Shown here piece by piece: positions 12,001-21,030 of a stretch of DNA of 64,000 nucleotides (its first letter is position 1; each line of letters begins with the position of its first letter). This DNA comes from Struthidea cinerea (taxonomy: Eukaryota > Chordata > Aves > Passeriformes > Corcoracidae), in the NCBI GenBank assembly GCA_013397865.1, contig VZTI01002344.1, forward strand, positions 481,793 to 545,792, in the 5' to 3' direction. The translations under genes were made by a program, and so were the position numbers. Below the pieces are notes generated by a model, which was not told the origin of the DNA, made no database searches, and saw only the letters and a program-made list of their open reading frames with translations.

Positions 12001-15000
12001 CAGAACATAAGATTCCTGTGCCATGGGGTTAGCAGTAAGATTTGCACTTGGCTTCTCCTGCTTGTTGGTACCTTGAGAAAGACCAGATACAGCACTGGAA
12101 GTAGCCTGTAGGGAGCTAGTGAATGTAGTCTCTGTGAGAAAAGCTTGGTACTGGGCTATCAAGAGATTTGATGTGGTTTATGCATGGAATGGTGCTGGTT
12201 TTGCTTGTGATCTCCTAAGCATGGTCTGAGCCAGGTGGTTCACTGCAGATTAGTCTTACCCCGTAATAGAAGCAGCAGTGCTTGCTGCTAATGAGGTTTG
12301 TAGCCCAAAGTGGTGAGGGTGAACTTGAAGGCTCAGAATGTATGTGCTCAGATTTGAAACAGGTTAGAAAAAAGTTCTTGTGTACGTGCTCTGCCAGAAA
12401 GCAGTGCTTGTACCTAGAGAAACTGGCAGTGTGTTCCGGGAGGTGACTGTTGAATTAAGATTTTGACTTCTGCTCTAACCTTGATATCTCTTGGCTTTGT
12501 GTGTATTTCAGAAAGGGCCAGGAGATTCTCTTGGAGACATCAAGTTCAGTCCTTATGAGGCAGAGAAGCTTTATGTGGCATCAGGTGATGGCACCCTAAG
12601 TCTGCAGGACCTTAAGGGCAGAGCGGTGCAGGTGATCTCTCGTGCCCTGGACTGTGGCCATGAGCATCATAATGTTTGGTGAGAAGAGGGCACCGCAAAG
12701 TTAATTCTCTGTTCCTTGGGGTTAATGCTGTGTTGCTTCTTTACATGTCCAACATCTTCATCTCTGCCAGTGTTAGGAGACTTGGTATGAATTGGTCCCA
12801 TGGGGGAGCTTGGAGACAGGGTCCTGGTTGCTAGGCAGCCACAGGGCACTTAGGCTTTTACATTAGCTGAGCGTGCTGCCTGCAACTTCCTGTGTTGCTT
12901 TCTGGTGATGCCATCTCCTGTCTTGCAGATACTGACAGCTTTTCACTTTATGAAGTGTGAGGCGAGAAGAGCAGGGTAACTTCCTCCTCTTCATTGTTGT
13001 CAGTAGTCTGTTTTGTCAGTGGCAGCTCAGGTAGCATAAGGAAAGCCACACAACATTCCAGCAAATCTGAGTTTCAGGTTATTGAGTTTACCCTGTGGCC
13101 CTTTTGCAGACTTCAAGCTCACCATGTTAATTTCCATGGCCTTGAATTCTTAGAATAATTTATCTTGCAAGTGAAGCTTTTGCAACAAGTTCCCAAAGGA
13201 CCCCAGCTTTATTCTCACTGTCCTTCTCCTCCCAGGAGAACTGGCATTAAGATGTATGTCTTTATCAGATAAGTTTCTATTCAGTTTTGTTTCCTGGAGC
13301 ATGAAGTTGAGACAGTTTGGTGTGCAGCTTTTCAGTCCAAAGCTTTTGTCTTTACTGCTGCTTCAGTGTTCTGTGGAAAATGTAATTTTAAAGCTGTTTC
13401 TCCACATTTGTCGAAGTCCCAAGGATGTTCTGATCTTTCCCAAGGTATGTTCATGTGCAAGCACCAAGTGGTTCTTCAGCCTCTATTATGTTCCACTGTT
13501 GCAATGTATTACACTCCACCTAATAAGCACTTTGAAATTTCTTTGAAGTTATTTCACATTCAGTCACCAACAGAAAGCATTGCTGATAAGCCATCCTTCT
13601 TGCTGATACTCGGGCCCACACCACCAGGCAGGAGTGGTTACAGTTACAGTCTGTTGCAGTATCCCTTATCAGGGATGAGATGTGAACCAGAACTCCACTG
13701 CCTCCACTTTTCTGTAGGAAGAGCACTGATTTGTGTCTTTCCCTCTAGTTGCTGGTACTGCAGTGTGGACGTTTCTGCAAGCTGCCGTGCAGTGGTGACA
13801 GGTGATAATGTGGGCAACGTGGTCCTGCTCAGCACTTCTGGTGAAGAGGTTTGTATGGCTCCATGCAGCATCTCTACAAGAATCTTCATGGCTCATGTGC
13901 TTTTCTACTCTACAGGGACCCTGGAAAGAGGAGCCAAGTGACTTGCAGCTCAAGATATGAGTCCACTCATGTCTGGGTGGTGAGAAGTCCTCCACTTCTG
14001 CCACCCAGTAGACATTTTTACATTGTTGAGTGTTACGATAATAATTCCTAAACAAGGAATTATTACCTGTCATGTGCTACCCTTTCCTTAAGAGTATTTG
14101 CTGCTAGCCAGACTAATTATAGGGTAACCTGAAGATGTGAGCACCCTCTGCCAAGAACCTTCACACACTAAGTCCAGAAACTTAGTGCCCTGATGAGAGT
14201 CATTTAGGAGGTACTGCTTTGCTCTACACCCTTCCATGACCTGGGGGTCGGCACGGAGCAGTAATGCAGCAAATATTGGGATGGAAATTGCACTCCTGCC
14301 GTTGGACAGTAGAGGGCAGGCAGAGGCAGACTGTGAGTCTGGAGTGGTAGTGAAATAGGAGAGAATAGCTGGCTGGAGTTGGCCCTGCTTCAAGAGCCTG
14401 CTGTACTGTCACCCTGTCACTGCCATCTCTCCCGCATGTAAGGGTAACATCTGTAAAAGTTTGCCACCCAATGAGCTGTGCCCAGAGGCAGCTGTGTAAA
14501 GCAGTGGGCAGAGTCAGGAGTGCTCCAAGTGACTTGTCCTTATTCAGGGTTAGTTGCTGACTTAATTTTTTTTACCCCCCTAAAAGAACGTGACAGTCTT
14601 TTGTGCAGTTGGGAGTTATCCATTATTCTAGGGAGGATGGGCCAGCTTCAGCCTTTAGATTAGAGATAATCTTCTGGCTTTGTATAGAAATTTATTCATG
14701 GCCGCTTTGTGTTTGTTGTTGTTAATTGAAATATTTGTCCTACCCTTATGTTTCTTTGCTGACATGTTTCTAGAAGCCAATTATATCTCCTCTCACTTTT
14801 TTTACTTAGATAAACAAAGCAAGGTTTTTTGGTTTTCCACACAAAGCAGTTCCTTCCTTCTCATTATCTTGGCAGCACGTTTTCTCTACGTGTTCCAGTT
14901 TGTTTAAATCTTTCTGCATGTGAAAGGCTGGCACTGCTTAAAGTCTTCTAGATGTGATCTTGCTTTGTACAGTGGCACTAATACTTCCCTCCATGAAAGC

Positions 15001-17635
15001 CCAGGGTTGTGTTTTCTCATAGCTGTAATAAATTGATGGATCAGAGTTCTTCTAGAATTAAATAGTTATTTCCCAAGGTCATTATTTTCCTTTCTTGTTT
15101 CCAGTCAATACACTCTTGGTGTATTTTAGAAGTTTTGTTACTCTATAAATGGGAGACCTCTTTACTCTGCACTAGTAGATTATCATTCAATTTCTTTACT
15201 CCAGATCTTGATTTTTTTTTTTTTTTTTATGATTTTCTGTTTGCTGCAGATCTGGAAGCTGAAATTGCACAGGAAGAAAGTGACTCATGTAGAGTTTAAC
15301 TCCCGATGTGAGTGGATGTTTGCCACAGCATCTGTGGATCAGTCAGTCAAAATCTGGGACCTCAGAAACATCAAAAACAAAACAAACTTTCTTCATCTGC
15401 TTCCACATGAGAAACCTGTCAATGCAGGTGAGTTAAGGATTTCGTTGCATAGATGTCTGCAGAGAGTCCACTCAGCTCAGCTTTTATTGCGGTGGCAGTG
15501 TTAGTTTTGCTCAGATTCCAAGTTGCATGGTAATTAAAGCAAGGAAGCTGTTGGGAATGTGTGGCCAGAGGCAGGGAGATGGCTAGGGCAGCTGCAGCAC
15601 CTTCTTAAGAGTTGCTGTACAAACTGTGACACTGTACCTTAAAAGTGAATTTGGAAGCAATGAGCAAGTTCCTTTCTTTGTAGTGTTTCCTCCTGTGATT
15701 CTGAAGTGAGAAAAAAAATTAGGTAACCCAGCACAGTATGTTTCAACTTATTTTTTGTAAGAGTTTTGAGTTTGTTTGAGACAGGTAGTCTGTCTTGTCA
15801 AAGTCTTGTCTGTTGGGACACACAGCCATATTCACATCTCAATTAAAGAATTTATTCTTTAATTAAAGAAACAGTAATGGATTTTCAATCAGCAAAATGT
15901 GACACTAATGTTTCTTGTCAGTCACAGCATTGTGATCTTTAGTTTGCCTTATTGTCCCACTTTCCTAGCTTACTTCAGCCCAACACATGGTGCCAAGCTT
16001 TTGACCACAGACCAGCACAATGAAATCAGGGTGTACTCATCTTCAGACTGGACCAAGCCACAGCATCTGATTCCACATCCACATAGGCAGTTTCAGCACC
16101 TCACACCTATTAAAGTGAGTTAAATCTAAGAGGATCATCATCCTGCTTGGTGGTAGCAGCCCTCTGCAAATCAGAAATGGTCTGATTTCTGATCAAGATA
16201 CTACACTGGTGGGTGGATATTTACACTGCTGCAAGCACTCTTCCTCAAGCTATGGGTGGGATATAATTAGAGTTGCTCCCAGTGTCAGTTGTCTGGATTG
16301 TGTCAGTGCTGAGCTCTGTCCCTTTCTCTAAGCTTCCATGACTCTGTTTTCTGATCAGGCAACGTGGCATCCTCGCTATGACCTCATTGTGGTAGGTCGC
16401 TACCCAGACCCCAAGTTCCCTGGGTACACGCCGAGCGAGCTGCGAACTGTGGATGTGTTTGATGGAAACACCGGCGAGATGGTTTGTCAGCTCTACGATC
16501 CAAATGCTTCTGGCATCATCTCAGTGAGTTGAGCGCTGCAGCCGAAAGGGCTGTCAGTAACACTGCTCTATCTCTGTGAAAGAGGCATGGGTTAGGGACT
16601 AGAACCATATCCAGTTTCCTTGTGACAGACTCATGCCGTCACGAGATACAGCTGCCAGCTAAAACTGCTGACTCAAGCAGGGCTAGTCCATGGCCCTTTG
16701 TGGGGTTTTTGTGATACTCTTAGGAAACATTGTTTTTTCCAGATGGTTTGCTGCTGTTATATAAGCTGTGGTGCTCTTATGACTGTTACATAAGCAGTGA
16801 TGCTCACAGTGATGCTCTGTGTTTTCATTTTCAGCTCAATAAATTTAACCCTATGGGAGACACACTGGCTTCTGGCATGGGTAAGTAAAGAGAACCTGGG
16901 GCACTAAATGTGTGGGTTCTAGCCCCAGAAAAGGGCTGGCTTGTTACTCCAGATTAAAGCAAGTTGTGAGAGAGATTTTCCCAAATCCCACTCGCTAGTA
17001 GCCCTTTATGACTTCCTATATTGGTGAAAGAGATCAAGACCTTCCTTGAAGTCATATACCTTTGCACTTGGGAAGCAGCTTGGTAGTCATCTCCTGCGAA
17101 ACATTCCTGAGAACATCAAGTCTGGAGTGGGAAGCCTCCCCGCAGCCGGGAGCTGCTGCCACCTGCCGGCCGTGAAACAGTAGGAGAAAACAATGGAGGG
17201 GGGAAAGCCTTTTCCTGCTAGACTGTACCGTTTCCATCTCATTTCCTAGACTGCAGAGCCAAGATTAGTCAGTTTTTCGCAGGCTGTGTGGGATTAAGTT
17301 AGCTATAGATTTAGGTCTTAGACCTATGACAGATGAGATTAGGAATTACTTATATTTCTTAGATCAGATTTCCATGGCTATGTGGAGATAGCATCTGCAA
17401 TAACTATTTTTGCATCTATCCTTTGGAAATACCTTGTAACAGAAAAAGTCTTTTGAATTTCTGGCATTTAAGTGACATAGCCTAAGGTATTATGATTGAT
17501 GTAGAGTTTCTGACATACAGCATTTAATTTTTCTTCTCAGGCTTTAATATTCTGATCTGGAACCAGGAGGAGATAGCGGCCAAGAAGCACGAACATCTTT
17601 TGAAAGCCATGACAGACAAGGAGATTGAACCATGA
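5915..17635 (+). CDS. DDB2: DDB2, DNA damage-binding protein 2 (UV-lesion recognition, WD40); join of 10 exons
   Basis: Join 5915-6086, 8875-9005, 9630-9821, then either 10673-10818 or 12512-12678, then 13749-13848, 15250-15427, 15969-16114, 16359-16523, 16835-16880, 17541-17635. With the first alternative exon the protein is 456 aa, with the second 463 aa. All introns are GT-AG and all phases agree. DDB2 is the nuclear substrate receptor that binds UV photoproducts and links them to DDB1-CUL4 for nucleotide excision repair. In the 456-aa form, visible landmarks are a basic Lys/Arg-rich N-terminus, a WD40 propeller from about residue 120, Lys257 and Arg286 (equivalents of human Lys244 and Arg273, mutated in xeroderma pigmentosum E), the WDLR box at 283-286 used for DDB1 binding, and the Phe-Gln-His lesion-probing hairpin at 348-350. 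ATG 5915 matches the human Met-Ala-Pro start, but the frame is open upstream to the exon edge, so an N-terminal extension from an earlier exon is possible. Confidence 0.96.
6787..7170 (-). mobile_element. CR1 LINE 3' fragment in DDB2 intron 1
   Basis: On the minus strand this is the 3' end of a CR1 element: reading the plus strand it begins with the terminal repeat complement CATAGAATCA, then the CR1 tail (AAAAGACCTTTAAGAT, TTCCCTGGGCAGCCTGTTCCC, GTCTCCCCTCAGCCTCCTTT). It is truncated and non-coding. Confidence 0.88.
8875..9005 (+). CDS. DDB2: DDB2 exon, residues 58-101
   Basis: Acceptor TGGCAG before 8875 and donor CAG|GTGAGG after 9005. It encodes the helical N-terminal segment ahead of the propeller (for example SIVHYVYQKMLGG), which corresponds to the human stretch around residues 65-100. 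Phases 1 to 0. Confidence 0.9.
9630..9821 (+). CDS. DDB2: DDB2 exon, residues 102-165 (first WD40 blade)
   Basis: Acceptor TTTTAACAG; donor GGG|GTAAGC. It encodes FRRASPFDRRVTCLEWHPTH and VGSKGGDIILWD, an almost exact counterpart of the human first blade. Both ends are in phase 0, so the next exon must begin in phase 0. Confidence 0.97.
10673..10818 (+). CDS. DDB2: DDB2 alternative exon 4A (canonical WD40 blade)
   Basis: Acceptor CTTCCTTGTAG and donor GGGA|GTAAGA; starts in phase 0, ends in phase 2 (48 codons plus 2 bases). The product contains GAGGAITAMKFNPFNPSQLY and TTTLQDFNG, close to the corresponding human segment (GAGGSITGLKFNP and TTRLQDFKG). Joined to 13749 the frame runs on as DWDCWYCSVDVS. 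It is the better match to mammalian DDB2 and thus the likely ancestral version. It cannot be spliced together with exon 4B: that join shifts the frame and reaches a stop at 12597-12599. Confidence 0.9.
12512..12678 (+). CDS. DDB2: DDB2 alternative exon 4B (paralogous WD40 blade)
   Basis: Acceptor GTGTATTTCAG and donor GTTTG|GTGAGA; starts in phase 0, ends in phase 2 (55 codons plus 2 bases), exactly as exon 4A. The product (GPGDSLGDIKFSPYEAEKLY, then SLQDLKG) aligns without gaps to exon 4A, with 16 identities over 42 residues by my count, so it is a duplicated exon that diverged long ago yet stays open. It is 7 codons longer and ends in a Cys/His-rich loop (CGHEHHNVC across the junction). It substitutes for exon 4A between 9821 and 13749. 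I infer a mutually exclusive pair; expression is not shown. Confidence 0.82.
13749..13848 (+). CDS. DDB2: DDB2 exon following the alternative pair
   Basis: Acceptor TTTCCCTCTAG, donor GAG|GTTTGT; entered in phase 2, leaves in phase 0. It encodes WYCSVDVSASCRAVVTGDNV and GNVVLL, matching human WFCSLDVSAS...VVTGDNVGNVILL. If neither exon 4A nor 4B were used, the shifted frame would stop at 13803-13805. Confidence 0.95.
15250..15427 (+). CDS. DDB2: DDB2 exon with the DDB1-binding WDxR box
   Basis: The acceptor TTTGCTGCAG follows a 17-base T run (15212-15228); donor GCAG|GTGAGT. It encodes the Lys-Lys-Val-Thr-His motif (Lys257 = human Lys244) and ATASVDQSVKIWDLR (Arg286 = human Arg273). Phases 0 to 1. 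Confidence 0.97.
15969..16114 (+). CDS. DDB2: DDB2 exon with the lesion-probing hairpin
   Basis: Acceptor TTTCCTAG, donor AAA|GTGAGT. It encodes YFSPTHGAKLLTTDQ, EIRVYSS and HPHRQFQHLTPIK. The Phe-Gln-His triplet (348-350) is the hairpin that human DDB2 inserts at the photodimer. Confidence 0.97.
16359..16523 (+). CDS. DDB2: DDB2 exon, residues 356-410
   Basis: Acceptor CTGATCAG, donor TCA|GTGAGT, phase 0 at both ends. It encodes TWHPRYDLIVVGRYPDP and ELRTVDVFDGNTGEMVCQLY, strongly conserved late propeller blades. Confidence 0.97.
16835..16880 (+). CDS. DDB2: DDB2 46-base microexon
   Basis: Acceptor TTTTCAG, donor ATGG|GTAAGT. It encodes LNKFNPMGDTLASGM, identical in layout to the human exon (LNEFNPMGDTLASAM). 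It is too short for an ORF search. Confidence 0.95.
17541..17635 (+). CDS. DDB2: DDB2 terminal coding exon
   Basis: Acceptor TTCTTCTCAG. It encodes GFNILIWNQEEIAAKKHEHL and a short polar tail, ending at TGA 17633-17635. The tail is longer than the human one, which stops shortly after the equivalent of NQEE. Confidence 0.95.
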
Positions 17636-18765
17636 GAGAACAGGGGATTGGAAGCTGGAGTTCATCCAGACGTGGAGGGCAGAGGCAGGCAAACTCTGGC
17701 ACAAGCAAACTCCAAAGCTAAGTTAATGTCTGTGGAGCTGGAGGAGATGAGAACAAAAAGCAGTGATTCTAAACACCAAGGAAGGAAGTGAAAAGAGAGG
17801 GATCTAGAGAACTGATTTAGTATTTTGATCCTTTCTGAATCCCAGGGTACCAACTTAGTTGTTGGCAATGGGCAGTATAAGCCGTGCAGGGAATTAGACT
17901 TTGTCCTTCCTCCCCGGATCTGATCTTGCTTCCCTGATCCTCTTGGCCTCCCCTTTTAGAAAGCTGTGTCAGTACTGGGTTCCTCCAAGTGGAGTTACTA
18001 CTCATTTTCTGAGGCACTAGGAAAACTTCCAAGATGTTCCCAGATCTTGCTGAACTTACTGCTTTCAGCCTACTGTATCTGATTGTCATCACTTTTCAGA
18101 GGTTACTATTTCCTGTAGTCTGCACTAGAGCAGCTCATGACCGGGTCCCCAGCCTGTTCTAGTCCAACCAAGTTGAGAAACCATTTGCTAACAGGATTGA
18201 CATCCTGAAAAGATAGAGAATGTTCACGGGGGTGAAGTGATGGATAGCTTGGGTAGCCTAGGAAACACCAAGCTCTCCCATATGCAAGCTTGGAAAATGT
18301 GTGTTTGTCAAAACATCAGGCTTAGCTTGTTCTCTGCTTGTAGCTATTTAACTGGACCACAAAGAACATGATGCCAGAGGTCTCTATCATGGATTGCAAG
18401 GACAGTATGGAGCTGGGCACCTACTGATTCTGTAGTTTCTATTTTCAGAGTTCTAGGCTGTTCCTTGCCAGTGATTAGGTAATTTTTTTCACCCATGCCT
18501 GTGTGCTTCAGAATGTTGGGTTAGAGTGTTATAAAGCAGAAATGAGGGATTTCTTCCAAATACCCCTGCTCAGAGTCAAATTTCAAGACTGTTGTTAAAC
18601 AGTTAAGTTTTGCTTTTTCTAGTTTGTTTACAAGGCTGCCCGGGGCCTTGCTGCTGTCCCAGAGGCTGATGGATGGGATGGGCTCCAGGCCTGTGCAGAT
18701 CCTCCACATTCACTTTTATAGTTTTGCAGTATTAATATCAATAAAATTTTGTACTAAACTAAAAT
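17636..18765 (+). other. DDB2: DDB2 3' untranslated region
   Basis: Begins after the TGA and contains one clear polyadenylation signal AATAAA at 18740-18745, giving a 3' UTR of about 1.1 kb. A second AATAAA at 19769-19774 could serve a longer form. Confidence 0.7.
18740..18745 (+). terminator. DDB2 polyadenylation signal
   Basis: AATAAA on the plus strand, 1.1 kb after the DDB2 stop, in an AT-rich context. It is the first such signal downstream of the stop. Confidence 0.65.
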
Positions 18766-20893
18766 TCTTTGATAGAGAGAGTGGCTGCTTTGAGGACACT
18801 GCTGAACTACTTTTGTAGGTGAGAATTTTAAGACCTTTCTACAGGAGGGCTATGAGACCTACAACCGTGGTAGAAGTATCAGTCATAGTTCTGGGTGTGA
18901 TGCGGACCCCTCCAAGTTGGACAGGATGCATCATCAGCTGTATCTATGCATAGCTGCTGCAGTCAAAACCAGTTTATGTCAAATCTCCCCGTGCTATATG
19001 TGGGATTGTGAAGCAGGGAATTCCTTTAGGAGGGGGTATGCTGCAGTAAATTCTACCTGCTTTCCAGCACTGAGCACACTGGTGCTAGCTCTGTGAACTC
19101 TTAGAGAAGAAGAGGAGTAGAGTTCAGTGCTAAATTGATTTTAATAATGAAATGTATTGGAACAAGTACAGAAAGTCATTCACAGTCAAAATGTCCAAAT
19201 CATTATAGAAACCTTTTCTCTGTGTGTGCAAAATTTGGTGCCTTTAGAAATAACAGGTCTGGTCCTCTTAAATGCACTTTCTATTACCGCTTTCTTGTGC
19301 CTGTTCTCACAGGCAGTAGCTTTTTCTTTATGACTGTCTTGCTGTGCAGGAGACCTAGTTTGTATCTTGAGAGGACAAAAAGGTGAGGAAGATGCTGAGA
19401 ACAGCAAGCTGCTTCTGCTGATTTAGGGTTCCCATGCTCGCAGATGCCAATTACGGTGTGGAGAAAAGTCCCCATGGTACTCCTTAAGGGGAACAAAAGG
19501 AAATGTTCATAACCTAAGAACTGGCTTCTGCATCCAAGAGGGGAAGGGAACTGCACCAGAAAGAGAAGTAAAAGTAGGAAGTGAATGTGCAGTATCACCA
19601 TGTGAAGAGCCTGTGTTTCTGGTGCCTGCTGCAGTCTCTCATTTTCTGCCAGAAACTACAAAGCAGGTGGTGAGCACTTGGTGTGAAGGTCTCTGCAGCA
19701 GCTGCAGTGAGCAGAGAGGCCACTCCGGAGAAAGAAACACACTTCACGCAAAATGCCCAAGTGTGACAAATAAAGGAATCCACAGTCACCTGCCAACTCT
19801 GATCCTTAATGGTTGTATGTTGTCCATCTAGTAGGGAAGATAGGAAGAAAAACTATAGAACTTGGTATTTAATCTAGACTTAGGTAAACAGCTCTGCTAC
19901 ATCTCTTAATTACAGCATAAAAACCATTCTGCTACATAAAGCATATTCCTTGGGCTGAAATCTGGACTGCCTGGAGTACTGGATACTCCCTTTAGTAGGT
20001 CCTGGAAGTTCAGATGTGGGAAGTAAAATTCAAATTTGGGATCTTTAGACAGAAACCAAGTTTCTTATCTAGGGGGACTTTCAAGAGCCACCACTGCACA
20101 AGAAATTGAGTGTGGGTTTGCTATGGTCACAGGAATTGCTCTCTCTCTCATGAAGCTCTTAGAGCTTCTTTGGGTTCTACTCCTGATTCTATTCTGAGCC
20201 AAATGCTAGAATTGATTAAAAACTGCTAGGTTTTCAGTCTTGTCCTGATTTCAATCCAGTCCTCTCTTGAACCACAATGTGAAGAGGGAAAAAAACCCAG
20301 TTGCGAGCAGCAACTACTTGACAGTAACCCCAAGAAACACTTTACTTGTCTCCCATCATCCGCAGCAGTTCCCGCTGCATGGACAGTAGATGAGTCTTGG
20401 TGCATTGCTGGTGAGCTGCACCCTCAGCTGAAGCCCAGCCTTCCTACCATCAGCAGCACTATGGTGTGATGGAAAAGCACTCAAAGTAGGTTGACCCTGA
20501 AGAGAAATGCAACTGGGATGTAGCAGCTGCTGGAGGCCTAAGCTTCTCTGCCACAGTCATGGTGAGTGGTAATGTTTACAGTCACTTGAAAGGAGGAAAA
20601 CTTGAAACTGGCCATGCTGGGAATCCCAGACTGGGTAAGCTGTATGAAGACCACGGGCACCACACAGTATATTGGCTTCAAAGTTAAGGTATCGTTTCCT
20701 TAGAGTAGCTCAGTTCTTTTTCTTAGTCCTTTCTAAAGGATGTCACCTTTAGAAAGCATTCAGAAATTAAGTCCAGCTTTGTTCTGGGAAGCAAAGGCCA
20801 AAATAGAAGAATGCTGAGTAACTGAAGGTGCCGAATCATCCTTAGGGGCAACACAGCTCCCTCCTACTGCCTGGGAAGGAGTTGAAGCAACTG
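18766..20893. other. Convergent intergenic region / ACP2 3' UTR
   Basis: Space between the 3' ends of DDB2 (+) and ACP2 (-). It must contain the ACP2 3' UTR. I saw no minus-strand AATAAA, only a variant ATTAAA (plus-strand TTTAAT at 19868-19873), so the UTR end is uncertain. No other gene seen. Confidence 0.5.
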
Positions 20894-21030
20894 TCAGGCC
20901 TGCTCTTCTCCTTCATTGGAAACATGCCGGTAGCCAGGGGGCTGAGACTGTATGCGAAAGAGTACAGTCAAGAGGAGAATAATAAGGAGAAGGAGAATGG
21001 ATCCACACACAGCCAAACCCACGAAGAGTT
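20894..21030 (-). CDS. ACP2: ACP2 exon 11 (membrane anchor and sorting tail)
   Basis: Acceptor CTCCCTTACAG. It encodes GLAVCGSILLLLIILLLTVL, one transmembrane helix, then FRIQSQPPGYRHVSNEGEEQ with the tyrosine sorting signal. The stop TGA reads on the minus strand at 20896-20894. Confidence 0.97.

Noticed and set aside
10818..12512. DDB2 transcript including both alternative exons
   Set aside because: The junction shifts the frame and meets a stop at 12597-12599, so it would not make a normal protein.
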